From Branchiostoma lanceolatum (Eukaryota; Chordata; Leptocardii; Amphioxiformes; Branchiostomatidae): a stretch of DNA of 64,000 bases. How positions within the stretch are numbered: the stretch's first letter is position 1; each line of letters begins with the position of its first letter. Position numbers and translations under genes: made by a program. The stretch covers positions 6,697,383-6,761,382 of the forward strand of contig NC_089732.1 of NCBI RefSeq assembly GCF_035083965.1, written 5' to 3'. Below are positions 1-10,574 of this stretch, in pieces. Under the pieces are notes generated by a model. That model was not told the DNA's origin. It was given only the letters and a program-made list of their open reading frames with translations, and searched no databases.

Positions 1-1065
1 AGTTTTTTTTGTTGTTGTTGAAACCAACTGAAGCCTGGGGCAACAAATATTTTTGTTGATACTTATGAGATGTTATTTCTTTGCTCTTTTTCGTGTTGTA
101 GTCGACTCGACCTACATTGCTATACGGACGTAAAGTCTGTTGTTCACTACATGTAAGCACAATTTTCTTTTTGTTCAACTTGCCGTTAAGGTATAGAGGA
201 CGAAATAAGGGACGCACTGTTCATAATTCAATGGACAAGGAAGTCGTATACTAGTAGCTTAGTGTATGAATTGGGGATACATAGGTGTCTTACTATCAAG
301 TGTATCTCTCTCTTTGTTTTACAATCTATATTCTACTACTACACGGACTTATAACTTTCTCCTTTTCCAACTTAATCCTATAGAGGAATCTTACATCAAC
401 ATATTAAACAAAACAAAACAAAATAAAATAAAAACAAACCATCCAATTTTGACTTAAACTCTCACGAAGTCTTTTGAAAAGGTGTTTACGGCTGAGCCGT
501 CCGGGGTCGATGGAGGTCACTTCCCGGGTATTTCGTTACATAACAGGTGGGCTCGAACTGTAGTGTACGGTGTCAAGTTCGTCTGCGTTGTCGTTGTACA
601 AGCAAACTTCGGAAAAATACAACAATTGTTTCAATGTCAAGTGTAGATAGATCAAGAATGTAATACCTCAGCTGAAGTGCTGTTTTTTTACGTTTTATGT
701 GTGTCAAAAGTGGTTTCATGTTCTGATGAAGTCTGACTACGTGTTCCACCTTTGAGATCTCATCTCCTCTTGCTGAAATCACTACACTGTCCAAATACCA
801 GTCTCAAAGTCCTTCTACAGAAACAGCTTCTTTGCACGGACTGTAAGTTATGGACCTCTCGCCCTGACAAGTGTTTCACTCCCGAATACAACCCACATAC
901 CTTCAAACATATCAAGAAACAGACGTCATTTTTTGACCGACAGACCACAACTTTCTTAACCCAATGCAACTATCAATATTTGTAATCCTAACATGGTATC
1001 AGCATGATATGTACACCATCTTTCTTATCAATCATGCCATATATGTGCTATATAGCTATCTAGCT
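1..1065. other. Gene-less stretch, nothing recognised
   Basis: No ORF here has the character of a coding exon. The longest open frames (60-77 codons) are Ser/Leu/Lys-rich without motif or plausible splice context. No transposon end, RNA gene or tandem repeat was recognised. Confidence 0.5.
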
Positions 1066-1130
1066 AGTCCAGTCAGTACTGCCTCTGAACCAAGAGGTCG
1101 GAAGTTCGAATCCCGGCTGTTCTCCCGACA
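1066..1130 (+). repeat. Possible decayed tRNA-like SINE head
   Basis: A segment with a B-box-like core (AAGTTCGAATCC) preceded by AGAGGTCGG resembles the tRNA-derived head of the SINE on the minus strand at 31.0-31.4 kb, which carries AGAGGTCCTGGGTTCGAATCC. The A-box region is poor and no SINE body follows. It could be a chance B box. Confidence 0.3.
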
Positions 1131-1431
1131 GTACATGCGCGTGTGCAAGCGAGAGCTGATGAGTGACAGCGCTTAAGCCGGCGTCACAATTCATGCGAGC
1201 GTCGGCCGAATTTGTAGATCGCCCGACGCTCGCCGAATTTCAAAATCGCCCAAGCGCCGACCGTATTTTCCAATGAAAATCTCGGGTGACGTCCATGGAA
1301 CACTTAAAACTAAAAATCCCCGATGAGCTGGTACCATCTCTTGGACATGGACGAAGTTAGAATCGACTAACCTGGTAAAAGGCCAATATTTGGATTAACT
1401 TTGATTTCTAAAAATCGCCCGAAGCCCGCGT

Positions 1432-1900
1432 AAAGCCCCCGTCACAAATCAAGAAATTAGCTCGGCCGACTTGTCGGCGAGCTCCAAATGGCGATTTTCG
1501 GGCGAACTACGGCCGACGTCCTGTCGATTCTACGGACTTCGGGCGAATTTTCGGAGCTCGGCCGACGTTCGCGTGTCACTGGAAGCTGCGCTTAAATTCA
1601 GCGAGGCCTCGGCGACGATTTTTTAACTCGCACAGCTCGTCAACAGTTTGCCCGTAGCTCGCCCGAGCAACGCCCAGTGCTCGGCCAATATTCGGGCGGG
1701 CATCCGAGGATTTTAGACACGATTTTTGGTCGGTCGGAGGTCGCCCGAACTCTTCGGCCTCGTGCGAGCCTCGCACGGGCCTTGAACGATAATCGGACGA
1801 CCGTCGTCAGTGTTCCGGCCGACTCATGAAAAGTAAGGCGTGCTTCGGGCGAGCGTTGTGAAGGTGTTGATGGGAGCTTGGACGGGCCTCGGCCGAATTC
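1432..1900. repeat. CpG-rich block of CGCCCGA / TCGGCCGA motifs
   Basis: A GC-rich stretch dense in short related motifs (GCTCGCCCGA, TCGGCCGA, TCGGGCGA) in both orientations. It starts with TAAAGCCCCCGTCACAAATC. The first about 100 bp recur inverted at 4,298-4,393, just outside the right end of the surrounding element, and a similar motif-dense patch lies at 3,770-3,880. It is probably the terminal or subterminal region of related TTAA-type elements. No gene is seen. Confidence 0.5.
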
Positions 1901-2315
1901 CTTCTTGTTTATAGATAAAAGGAAACGACAGTTTGGTTTATAACATAAGATGATAAATGATACTGTAATATTAACTAATACTAATTTCAACTTGTCGAAG
2001 AATGCTGCCAAACTTTTCTAATGAAAGACAATTCAATGCAAAGTTAAATTCTCATTCAAAAACAAAAAACAAGAGTCCGTAGGACACAATTCTCCGTGAA
2101 GTATTCATAGTCTGTAAATTTTGGGTGAGGTGTTTGTTCATTTCCTTTGCTAGTGACCTGCTCAGCTGTAAGCAAATGGATCTTGATGTAAGGTGTGGAA
2201 TCACAGACAATTCATTTCTAGAGCCTGGAACTGAAACAGGATGACACTCAGGCTAACTTAACATACCCATTCAGCAACGGAATCGTGGATTGTATGTGGT
2301 GCCAGGTGTGAAAAG

Positions 2316-2477
2316 TAGCCTCCACCAGGCCCTCTTACGGGCGTATGAACTTCGTACAATTCACCAGAAAAAGGAATAATTAGCCAGTAGAGTCAGTCCA
2401 CAGTGACGATCATATTTCGCCCGTTTAGGACGGAGCCTGCAAGTGAAACCCTGGCGTAGTTAGTCTGGTAGAGACTA
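2316..2477. mobile_element. MITE, TAGYCTCTACCAG family, 9-bp TSD
   Basis: The ends read TAGCCTCCACCAG and, at the right, CTGGTAGAGACTA. It is flanked on both sides by the identical 9-mer TGTGAAAAG (2,307-2,315 and 2,478-2,486). The subterminal sequence (AAGTGAAACCCTGGCGTAGTTAG) is shared with copies at 5,821 and 61,513; the copy at 63,609 shares a diverged version (AAATGAAACCCTC). There is no coding capacity. Confidence 0.8.
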
Positions 2478-2486
2478 TGTGAAAAG

Positions 2487-3151
2487 TGCATTTTTGATAA
2501 GCGGTAATTAAAGAAGTAAATATATTGACCCACACAAATTGCATCTCTGTACAGTCCAAGTAGTGTTTTATAGCAAGTAAAGAAAATGTGTTTATGTATC
2601 TTTTTCTTTCAATCCAGGAGGGGTCAACCTGCTGAAAAGCAAGTTTTTACAACATGGCACAGATAGGATCTAGAAATTCCGGGAAAAGTCACAAATTTAG
2701 ATCTAGATGGCTTCTTTTGAAGATCAACGAACCATTCAGCCTTACAACTAAAATGTTTCAGAAATCACAAATATGCAGTAAATCCTCTTTCCACAATTTA
2801 TTGCAGGCATGCCTGATCTATAGCTATCGGCCTATTTGTATTATCGTAACATTTCTCGAAGGTCAAAGGTCACCGGATCTTTGAAAACACCCGGAAGTGA
2901 CACAGTCTGGCCGCGGCCTGCGCGCACTATTCTGAGAGAGATATCTTAACAATCTTTCATCCCCTGCGTAAACGTTTTATATTGTCACAGCCTCCGTATT
3001 ACAAACTACAAGTGTGAGAAGTTTTAAGGTCCAGATATATCCCATTTTCACACTGTGCGTAAAAGTGCGACGGCCGTCTCGTGCGCCAAACTAGTATGCG
3101 ACCTGCGATTGTACACGGCATACTTAATACACAGACTGAAGCTCACTCGGC
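2487..3151. other. Non-genic spacer inside the 3.1-kb element
   Basis: I see no gene or RNA here. The open frame at 2,654-2,884 has no recognisable motif. It carries no clear repeat of its own. Confidence 0.4.
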
Positions 3152-3540
3152 ACATGTTCGCAGCGAAAACTCACAATTCCCGTTGCCGCATTGGTATGTA
3201 ACTTGGTATATCGCTAGCTAGGTTGCGTGTGGTGATGCACGTTGTCTATTTTACAATGTAACAGTGACTATACGATCATAGCAAGTAGGAAATTTTCGTA
3301 CCCCGTATCTGCCTGAAGTATTGCAGTCAAGCGTAACGGGTTATAACATGGTCGCTATGGCAGGACAGTGGCCCTTACCATTAATTATAGGGGTGCAATT
3401 TCGATATTGCATTGACGATTAAAGTAGTTACGGCGTAACAAAGACATTGTGCATCACCACGCCGAACCAGGCAAACGATATGCCAAGTTACACACCAATG
3501 CGACAACGGGATCGTGAGTTATAGCTGCGAACGCGCACAC
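3152..3540. repeat. Foldback element, about 95-bp imperfect inverted arms
   Basis: The arm 3,152-3,245 (key words GCATTGGTRTGTAACTTGG and GTGGTGATGCAC) is the inverse of 3,443-3,540 with scattered mismatches. The loop of about 200 bp has no ORF. It lies inside the larger TTAA-flanked element. This is a MITE-like structure; the target duplication was not resolved. Confidence 0.6.
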
Positions 3541-4297
3541 AAATGCATTCCCAATACTCCCAGAAGGAGGTATTCCTCCTTCCCGGAGTAATAATAAATA
3601 AAATGTTGACACCGAAGACAATGCTTCTTGTTTCTATTTTGGTATTGGTTTGGATGTTTCAATTTGTATATCAATGAACTGGGGCTTGACTTTTGAGGTT
3701 TGACTTCACTTCCTGAGTTTTTTCTCCACAAAATGACTAGTTGAAAGTCCACTGAGTCATTATAGATCTATGTTTGTCTGCCGAGGCACGCCCAGGCGTC
3801 GGCAGGGCGTCGATAGGCTTGTCAACGGTCGGTCGAAGCTCGGACGGCGTTCGCCCGAGCTTCGGTCGATTTCTATTTGGTGAAAATTTTTGGATCGGGG
3901 TTAAACGACTGATCTGTTGACTTTGTGGCTCCTGCACTTGTATTTTGATTGGTCTATAACAAAATTCCTCTTTATGTGATTATTTTCAGTGTGCCCACCT
4001 ACTTCACTTGTGCCCTACAGATTTGCCACAACTCAGAAAGTAAAGTTGGTCCAAATTTGAGATTGTTACCAGGCCATTTGATTCTGACTTCGTCCGTGTC
4101 CAAGAGATGGTACCGTCTTATGTGGGATTTATGATTATTAGCGTTCGACGGACGTCGCCCGAGCTCTGTTCAATTTGTGACGGGGCAGGTTTTCAGTGAA
4201 AAATACGGTCGACGCTCGGACGAATTTGAAATTCGGCGAGCTTCCGGCGATCTACAAAATCGGCCGACGCTCGCATGAATTGTGACGCCGGCTTAAT

Positions 4298-4393
4298 CGA
4301 CAGGACGTCGGTCGTACTTCGGCCGAAAATGCACATTTGAAGCTCGCCAACACGTCGGCCGAGCTGAATTTCTTATTTGTGACGGGGGCTTTA
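4298..4393. repeat. Inverted copy of the 1,432-1,535 block
   Basis: It begins at the TTAA ending the large element and ends TTTGTGACGGGGGCTTTA, the inverse of the start of the 1,432 block. It is a fragment of a related element abutting the right terminus. Confidence 0.55.
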
Positions 4394-4419
4394 GGACGGG
4401 ACGTTAAAGAAAACTTGAG

Positions 4420-4775
4420 CAATATTAAAGGCCCGAAAATTTTGAATTTTGAAAGTCTATTTATTCATTTAGACCTTTCTATACATGATTAGTTCAAACA
4501 ACACTATCACAATGTAACGCGACGTCCATTATGCAATAATACGCTGTCGTTGCGATGTGAGAACTCAATGAAAATCGTCGCCAGGGTTTTTGTAGGCTCG
4601 CGAAACTAAGGGGATTATCGCACGGCACGTTTTTGCGAGATTTTTAAATGCTCAAAGTATGAAGTTATTACACAAGTGAGCTAAACAGTGTTAAAAAATG
4701 ACACTACCATAAAGATTTCAGCATTATTTTATTTCCAATTTTTTGGGCACTAATACTGCTTTGGGTGCATTTAAA
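4420..4775 (+). repeat. Dispersed repeat, copy 1 (second copy at 14.77 kb)
   Basis: About 350 bp closely matching 14,765-15,125 in the same orientation, with shared words such as CTATACATGATTAGTTCAAAC, AAAATCGTCGCC and AAAGATTTCAGCATT. There is no ORF and no obvious terminal inverted repeats. The family was not identified. Confidence 0.7.
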
Positions 4776-4819
4776 TCCGTTTATTGTGCTTGTCAAAACG
4801 ACCTGTACACATTGAACCT

Positions 4820-4925
4820 GCATTTCTGTATCTGTATCTGTATAGCCGGTATAACCGCCCTTCGGCGTAACACACCAGCTTCGCAGGCACGCGGCGCGGC
4901 AGCAGCTGGTTATATTACACTGTAC
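4820..4925 (-). mobile_element. SINE 3'-end fragment (minus strand)
   Basis: The sequence TATAACCGCCCTTCGGCGTA followed by ACACACCAGC recurs, diverged, at 31,068-31,110 and inverted at 52,005-52,060. At 31 kb it forms the 3' half of a tRNA-headed SINE, so this copy is read as a truncated SINE with a short (CTGTAT)n-type tail. Confidence 0.5.
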
Positions 4926-5143
4926 GGCTTTTACATGTGTGTGGTACATATCGTCTGTCTTTCCAGTCACGATTAGTGAAAGATTTGCTATTCAGTAAGC
5001 TAAGCAGGTTTGATATCGTATAGTCACATTGATAGTTTTATATGCCCCTTGGTCATTTCGTGTCTATCATTTCAGGACTGATATAGTTTCTAAAAAACAT
5101 TATAGATACCCTCTCTGAAGTTTAATACTATCACCAGCAAATT

Positions 5144-5323
5144 ATTACCTTTTGGAGATGAAGTTAGTTTTGCCAAAGGGTTAATTACAGGCAATGAAGA
5201 CATGAAAGGTCTAAAGGTACAGTCTTCTTTTGGTAATTACCTTTCGGAGATGAAGTTGGTTTTGCCAAAGGGTTAATTTCATGCAATGAAGACATGAAAG
5301 GTCTAAAAATACAGTCTTCTTTT
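5144..5323. repeat. 92-bp tandem duplication (two copies)
   Basis: Units 5,144-5,235 and 5,236-5,323 are nearly identical (key words GGAGATGAAGTT, TTTTGCCAAAGGGTTAATT, AATGAAGACATGAAAGGTC). No coding capacity. Confidence 0.85.
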
Positions 5324-5700
5324 GAAGTGCGTGCATGACATGGCAACGGCATTAGTAATAATTACTTATCAATACATATCAAGTTGAAAGAATACGTGAA
5401 TTAAAGTATAGCCAGTTCTATCTTACAAATTCATTACATCGTTTCTTAAGCCTCTGCTGCAAATAGCAGGTCACCGCGCCTTTTGCATGAGAAGAAAATA
5501 CACTTTTCGTCCGAACCAAGTTCTGATGTTTTGTATACGTAGGAGGCAATAACTTTAACCTTGTATGTGCAGGATCACTACAGTTCGGACCAAACTTGGA
5601 AAAAAGGCCAACAACGTTGTTATCTCTGAAATATCTTCGTTTCAACATGTGAGATACGAGCGGCGCTGCACAAGTATGTGCGTGTGTCTCTAGCTGGGCT

Positions 5701-6042
5701 ATTCTCCAAGCAGAGGTTTCGGTCGAGTAGGGTAGGAGTGTCCGGGATTTTTAACGTTTCTCTCCCTTCCCTCATAGCGTTCCTCCTTGAAAGAGAAACG
5801 TTAAACATCCCGGACACTCCTAGTCTCTACCAGACTAACTACGCCGGCTAAATAGGGAGAATATTTGCCAGGGTTTCACTTGCAGACTCCTAGGATGGCA
5901 GATTTGGGCCCTCTCACCGTAGCCGACTCCCTTAGCATACTATACATCTATTTGGCCAATTTCTACTATTTTCCCAGCCATCCGCGGGGCCTGGTAGAGG
6001 CTAGGACACTCCTGCCCCACTCGACCGAAACCTCTGGTCTGA
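5701..6042. mobile_element. Foldback MITE (TTCTCCAAGCAGAGG family), interrupted by another MITE
   Basis: The left arm 5,701-5,763 pairs with a right arm split into 5,792-5,820 and 6,013-6,042. The two right-arm parts become contiguous when the element at 5,821-6,003 and one copy of its duplication are removed. It is the same family as the shorter element at 25,571-25,658. Confidence 0.75.
5821..6003. mobile_element. MITE, TAGYCTCTACCAG family, nested, 9-bp TSD
   Basis: The ends read TAGTCTCTACCAG and CTGGTAGAGGCTA. It is flanked by identical GGACACTCC (5,812-5,820 and 6,004-6,012). It is inserted in the right arm of an older foldback element, whose left arm shows the uninterrupted sequence and confirms the insertion boundaries. 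Confidence 0.9.
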
Positions 6043-6246
6043 CTTCCAGCAAGCAGTGCCTCACACAAATGCGCTCTTCAACACCTAAACGTGTAGACAG
6101 ATACTAGACATGTGCTACTTATGAACAAAAGAGTGTTTACAATACAACAAAGATATTGAGGTGAATCAAGTCAATGATCGTACGTCCTGACAGAAGAAAA
6201 AAAGTCGCTGAAGTGCTGTGGGTTATCTTGCTGAGTCATCGGCATT

Positions 6247-6494
6247 GTTAAAGCCCCCCTCTCACTGAACCCGCGGCACGCTGGCGGCTCGCTGCGGCCG
6301 ATCGAATTGACAAAGCACTCAACGAATTTCAAAAAACGAATCTTTTTAAGCTCTATGTGTTTTGTTGTCTTTTGGGTCATACTTGTACGTTTTTAATGAT
6401 ATTCCCATGATAAAGTCGAGGGTAATACAAATCCAGTTTAGGACGCAGTGTCGCCGCTAGCGTGCCGCGGGTCTAGTGAGAGGGGGGCGTAACA
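6247..6494. mobile_element. MITE with GCCCCCCTCTCACT ends, TTAA-type target
   Basis: The ends are GCCCCCCTCTCACTGAACCC and its inverse, with about 35-bp inverted repeats (CCGCGGCACGCTGGCGGC on the left). The left flank is TTAA and the right flank GTAA, a likely mutated duplicate. The internal sequence matches 13,335-13,562, which is bordered by TTAA on both sides but has lost most of the right inverted repeat. Confidence 0.75.
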
Positions 6495-7041
6495 TAGCAG
6501 CAAACTTCAAAGTACTAAATTGTATGTATAGTTTTGATATTTGTATGCTTTTCACCCATTTCTAGAGGAGAGATTTCGGTAGCCTACAATCCACAAACAG
6601 ACATTGGGTAGAAAGGCACCCTCAGGAAAACGTGCTAACTCTACCTGCATACCAAATTTCAGCTTATTTGGCCAAGGGACGACTGAGATGAATCGCTTTG
6701 AAGATTTGACAGGAAAAGAAGAAAGAAACATAACCAAAGACAATATGTATCGCCCATACTATAGGTATGGGTGATACATAACAAAAACGAGCTCAAAACT
6801 GAAGCACTCTTCTACATAATTGGCCGACAATTAGAAAACAGTACGTTCGCACGCCAAAAATCTGCAATATCAAAAGCCGAAACGACAGAGGCTAACACTT
6901 TGAAGAGTTCTCTGTTGTGATCAAAGTGTCGGTAAAATCGTGTGTAATATTAACAAAACCATTTAATTGAAGCCTTTCCCTTTTGGCTCTTGTCGTCTCT
7001 GAAGACGATCGACAGCTTCGGTCGTTTTCTCAGCTTAGCAG

Positions 7042-7320
7042 TCAGTCATGATCACTCTGGGGGGTCCTAGCTTTGCAGTGCCTCTCGTGACTCAGGAGGC
7101 CAATTTTAGCACGGCAAACTCTGCTGCAGACGGTGCAGTGAAAGACTTCACTGACGTTTGTCCCCTCAGTTCTGTTTTTCCTTCTATGTCTAGCTTCCGA
7201 GACTCGCTTCTCACGGGCAGCCCTGTATAGGTCCATGCCGGTGTGCACTTCTGCTCTTCATCTGTCTGCTGCTATATATTCCCAGTTGTCTTTGCAGATA
7301 GAGAAATCAGATGACCATTG
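7042..7320 (-). pseudogene. LINE ORF2 C-terminal fragment with C2H2-type finger
   Basis: The minus-strand frame ends FHCTVCSRVCRAKIGLLSHE plus RHC, a C-x2-C...H-x3-4-H/C finger. It is preceded by a basic stretch (AAREKRVSEARHRRKNR) and, further upstream with a stop, by WEYIAADR. This arrangement is typical of the extreme C-terminus of some non-LTR retrotransposon polyproteins. No reverse transcriptase core is present; it is a relic, not a host zinc-finger gene. Confidence 0.6.
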
Positions 7321-7379
7321 AAGCACTCTATTGAAAAACTGTTCAAATAGCGTGGATGCAGGGAGAGTGGTGAGCACTA

Positions 7380-7905
7380 AATAGTGATTCTTCTGATCAT
7401 ATTATATCTACTGTCGTGGAAAATCACGACCAAAAATGCAAATACGAATACTACGAACTCGCCGAATGATGTTAGCCTTTTCGAGTGACATATCATAAAT
7501 GTTTCTAATTTATTATGCAAATAAGGTCCTCATTTGCATAGATTATATCAAATTATCATTTTCTCTACCCAAATAATTCAAGTTGTAGATAAATAGTATG
7601 GAAGTCTTATCTTAGCAAAGAAGGCAATATTAATTGTAGCCTTTCCTCCTAGAATATATAAATGAGGCGCACATTTTGCATGATTTCCTTAAATTCCAAA
7701 TGTCGTAAGAATAAATAAAAAACTCATTTACCACTATGGAATTATTGTATTTTGTCATTAATTACGCGAATTAGGTATTCATTTGCATAATTGATCAAAA
7801 TTCCTCTCTCATCGCTTAAGCTATCTTCATACCAAAAAACATGACGATCCGTCAACACCTTCTTCAGTAAGTCTCTTTTAAAGTTTAAAGTTAAAGTACT
7901 GGCTT
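7380..7905. repeat. AT-rich interspersed sequence with TTTGCATAATT motifs
   Basis: AT-rich DNA repeating phrases such as AATTATGCAAAT and CATTTGCATAATT, similar to stretches at 25.83-26.0 and 34.74-34.96 kb. It is probably a dispersed repeat. Boundaries and family are unclear, and no gene is seen. Confidence 0.4.
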
Positions 7906-8244
7906 CAAAGTATACCAAGTCATTGCAATGAAACCACGTTCTTTTGAACTAAATGTCATTTCTTCAGTTTGTTTCATCTTTTAATACTAATTATGTCCTG
8001 CCCCCTGTACATGGAGAAAAGCTTACATGTAGAATTATTAGGTTTATTATGCCCCCGCGCAGCATGATTATCTTGCCAGAGGGCAATTGCAAGCAATTAA
8101 GATACACAGAAAATAAAGACATCAATACGCAAATGTGCTCGAAGCGTGAATTGGTAGTGATTAAATGGTGATAGGCAATACAGGCTTCAAATTGTCACTT
8201 GAAAGAAAGACTTGATTGAAAAAAGGACTTTTATATATCAGTAA

Positions 8245-9082
8245 CCGTGGGGTCCGTCAAAGTAGTAGGGTTGACTGTCCGAAGCGACTTAAAGTGGAAC
8301 CTGCATGTCTCCCAGATGATCTCGGGTGCAAACAGAAAACTCTATCTATTACGTTGACTCAAGCGCTTCGGCGTATCCATTGCCGATCTGACGACCATGT
8401 TTACTGTATATATCAGACCTACACTTGAATACGCGACACCAGTGTGGTATCCATCCCTATCCGCCAAACAAACCGCAAGTCTGGAACGCATCCAGAAGAG
8501 GGCTTGCAAGATTATTCTTGGGCCCCAATACCACAACTTTGAGCCAGCCATGATCACACTGAATCTCACCCCCTTGTCGGTACGACGAGTCACCATTTGC
8601 CGTTCATTCGCCAAGTCTCTGTTGAACTCTGTTTAGTTTCGCAGCTGGTTACCCCCACCTAGGCAGCAAGTTACCGGACGTGAAACCCGTAACTCACACA
8701 AGATTGACATCCCACACTGCCGTACGTCACGCTACAAAAACTCACCCATCCCCTACTTGGACTGATAAACAGTGTCTCATGAACATTCCTCAATGACGTT
8801 TGTTAATATCGTGTTTCGAGAAATGTACTGTACTTATAAGACGCTCTACATTATCGCTATGGAGCACTAGTATAGGATTATGTCATATGATATTGTCAAC
8901 TGTTGGTTATTCCGTATATACTATTTTTAACTGTGTTTTTATCTCCCGCTATATTTGTAAATTTTACGATTTTAAGAAGTATGGATGTAAATGTTTTTAC
9001 AAACCACTGTAAGAAGGCAACACAATTCAGACACAGTGTTTGCGATGTTGCAGTTGAAGAATAAAGTTTCAAAGTTTCAAAG
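8245..9082 (+). pseudogene. 5'-truncated, broken LINE (reverse transcriptase C-terminus and 3' UTR)
   Basis: One frame near 8,260-8,345 reads LTVRSDLKWNLHVSQMIS then NRKLY. The next, 8,397-8,636, reads YIRPTLEYATPVWYPSL and LERIQKRACKIILG. These match the post-catalytic thumb region of CR1/Jockey-type reverse transcriptases. The two are in different frames, so there is at least one frameshift. The element appears to end at 9,060-9,082 with AATAAAGTTTCAAAGTTTCA, the short tandem tail expected of this LINE type. Endonuclease and RT catalytic parts are missing. Confidence 0.75.
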
Positions 9083-10239
9083 TAACAAACCAGGGCATTT
9101 GCAATTTTTTTCTTAATCCATTTGGGCTATATTATATGAACTTTGGAGACTGGAATTGGGCAACATGAATTTGTCATGGTAACAGCAGCAACAAGCAACA
9201 TTCATCCGTGGTGGGTTATTTTCAACGCTGATGTGTGATTCGTTGGCCATAAACTGCGATAGTCAAACGAGATTTTCGTGTCCTAGATTTAAAAGATGGC
9301 GAGTGGTGTTGGGGAAATTTCCAACTCGGGAAATGAAACCAATCAGGGTACATCTTACGTCCATCATCGCGTGACGACATTGTTTGATTTGATTGTGTTT
9401 GATGTGATTTGTTCGTTTGTTGTCAGGCAGCATTTTATGCCGCTAAAAAACCCTCAAAGACTCAGAATGTTATGAAAAGTGAGTAGCCCCTTGCTGATCC
9501 ATGTAGGTCTTGATCAGGTCGACCCAAGTTCTTGTAAATAAAAACATGTTTGGCGGCGCATGCTCCGTCCGACCTAGCGGTCCCGCCATTTTTAGCGGCG
9601 TCCCGGCCCGATGACTGAAACATTCGAGATATTCGAGTTTTCTGATTCGAGATGTCTGGCTAAGGTTGACTTTTCCCCCTTCTAGTCAGAACACGCCACC
9701 GTAAAGTTAATCTTGATATTTTGACGCAACCTGGTTGGATATACAAGTATACTAATTGCCTTCATTAACAACACTCGCACTTTATATAGCCTCAAGAGCA
9801 GGCTCAGTGCGGGCGTGGCCAGGCTTTCCATATTGCTGGTTTTCGGCTAGCCTCCAAAGAAAACAGCTGGAGGGAGTCTGCAACGGAGGCTAGTTTTCGG
9901 TCAAGGACTACGGTGCTGTTTTCCACTAGCGTTTTACTAGCGATTTTTTTTCAATTTTTTTTTTTTTGGGGGGGGGGGCATATCCGCTTGAGCCCCCATA
10001 TCTGCTTGGGCCCCGTATCTGCCTGGGATCGTGGTAATCGCTGCTGTATTCTGTCTGTACAACATTTACATGCTTATAGAAAATGGTGACTATCAGAACA
10101 AAACCAAAACCAAAGAACGGCACGTAATCAGCCTCAGTCGTATTGAAAGTCGGCCCGTCGGGAGCCTGATTTGGAGGCTAACTCACATTCACAATCCGTC
10201 ACACACACAGGAACTGCTCGTGCACTCAATGTACTGTGA
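9083..10239. other. Intergenic, low-complexity only
   Basis: No coding exon is recognised. It contains a poly-T/poly-G run (about 9,946-9,978), followed by three degenerate 17-18-bp tandem copies of a CATATCTGCTTGGGCCC-like unit (9,979-10,028). There is also a small inverted pair GCTAGCCTCC / GGAGGCTAG near 9,846-9,895. Confidence 0.5.
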
Positions 10240-10254
10240 ATGAAAGGAAATCTG

Positions 10255-10260
10255 TTTATT
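10255..10260 (-). terminator. Candidate polyadenylation signal of the GPCR gene
   Basis: The minus strand reads AATAAA, about 315 bp after the receptor stop codon. It is the first canonical hexamer noticed downstream, giving a short 3' UTR. Position-based inference only. Confidence 0.4.
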
Positions 10261-10574
10261 ACAATCTGCATGGGACATGTACAGAATTAACTCGGAAATC
10301 TGACATAAACTTGACTGTTGTCTGTGGTACCAATATTCATTTTGAACTCTCTGTGGTTACAGACACATTGCAAATCTCTTCAACAAGAACATACGTCATC
10401 ATCTCAATACAAAAGTGATCACCATACAGTTGACAGAAAGCAAAGGACTATACAAAGTTAACAGTGCAATAGATTTGTTGATGAACAGAAGTCTAATGAA
10501 GTAATGATATTAGGACTGACTCCTATATCCTGCACCTTTCCTAATAGGTCCCCTCGTCATTCATGTGTAATGTT

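Larger units (their letters stand above)
1171..4298. mobile_element. 3.1-kb TTAA-flanked element with long terminal inverted repeats
   Basis: The left end reads TTAA then GCCGGCGTCACAATTCATGC, and the right end is its reverse complement followed by TTAA. The inverted homology continues colinearly for about 250-280 bp (roughly 1,171-1,420 against 4,010-4,298), including the block GGTACCATCTCTTGGAC near 1,330 and its inverse near 4,105. No transposase ORF is visible inside, so it is non-autonomous or gutted. TTAA duplications are known for piggyBac and Kolobok superfamilies; assignment between them is inference. The interior carries a separate foldback (3,152-3,540), a 9-bp-TSD MITE (2,316-2,477) and a CGCCCGA/TCGGCCGA-rich block. 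Confidence 0.6.

Noticed and set aside
1576..2011. Arg-rich minus-strand open frames
   Set aside because: They translate the CGCCCGA/TCGGCCGA-rich repeat block and its edge; no domain and biased composition.
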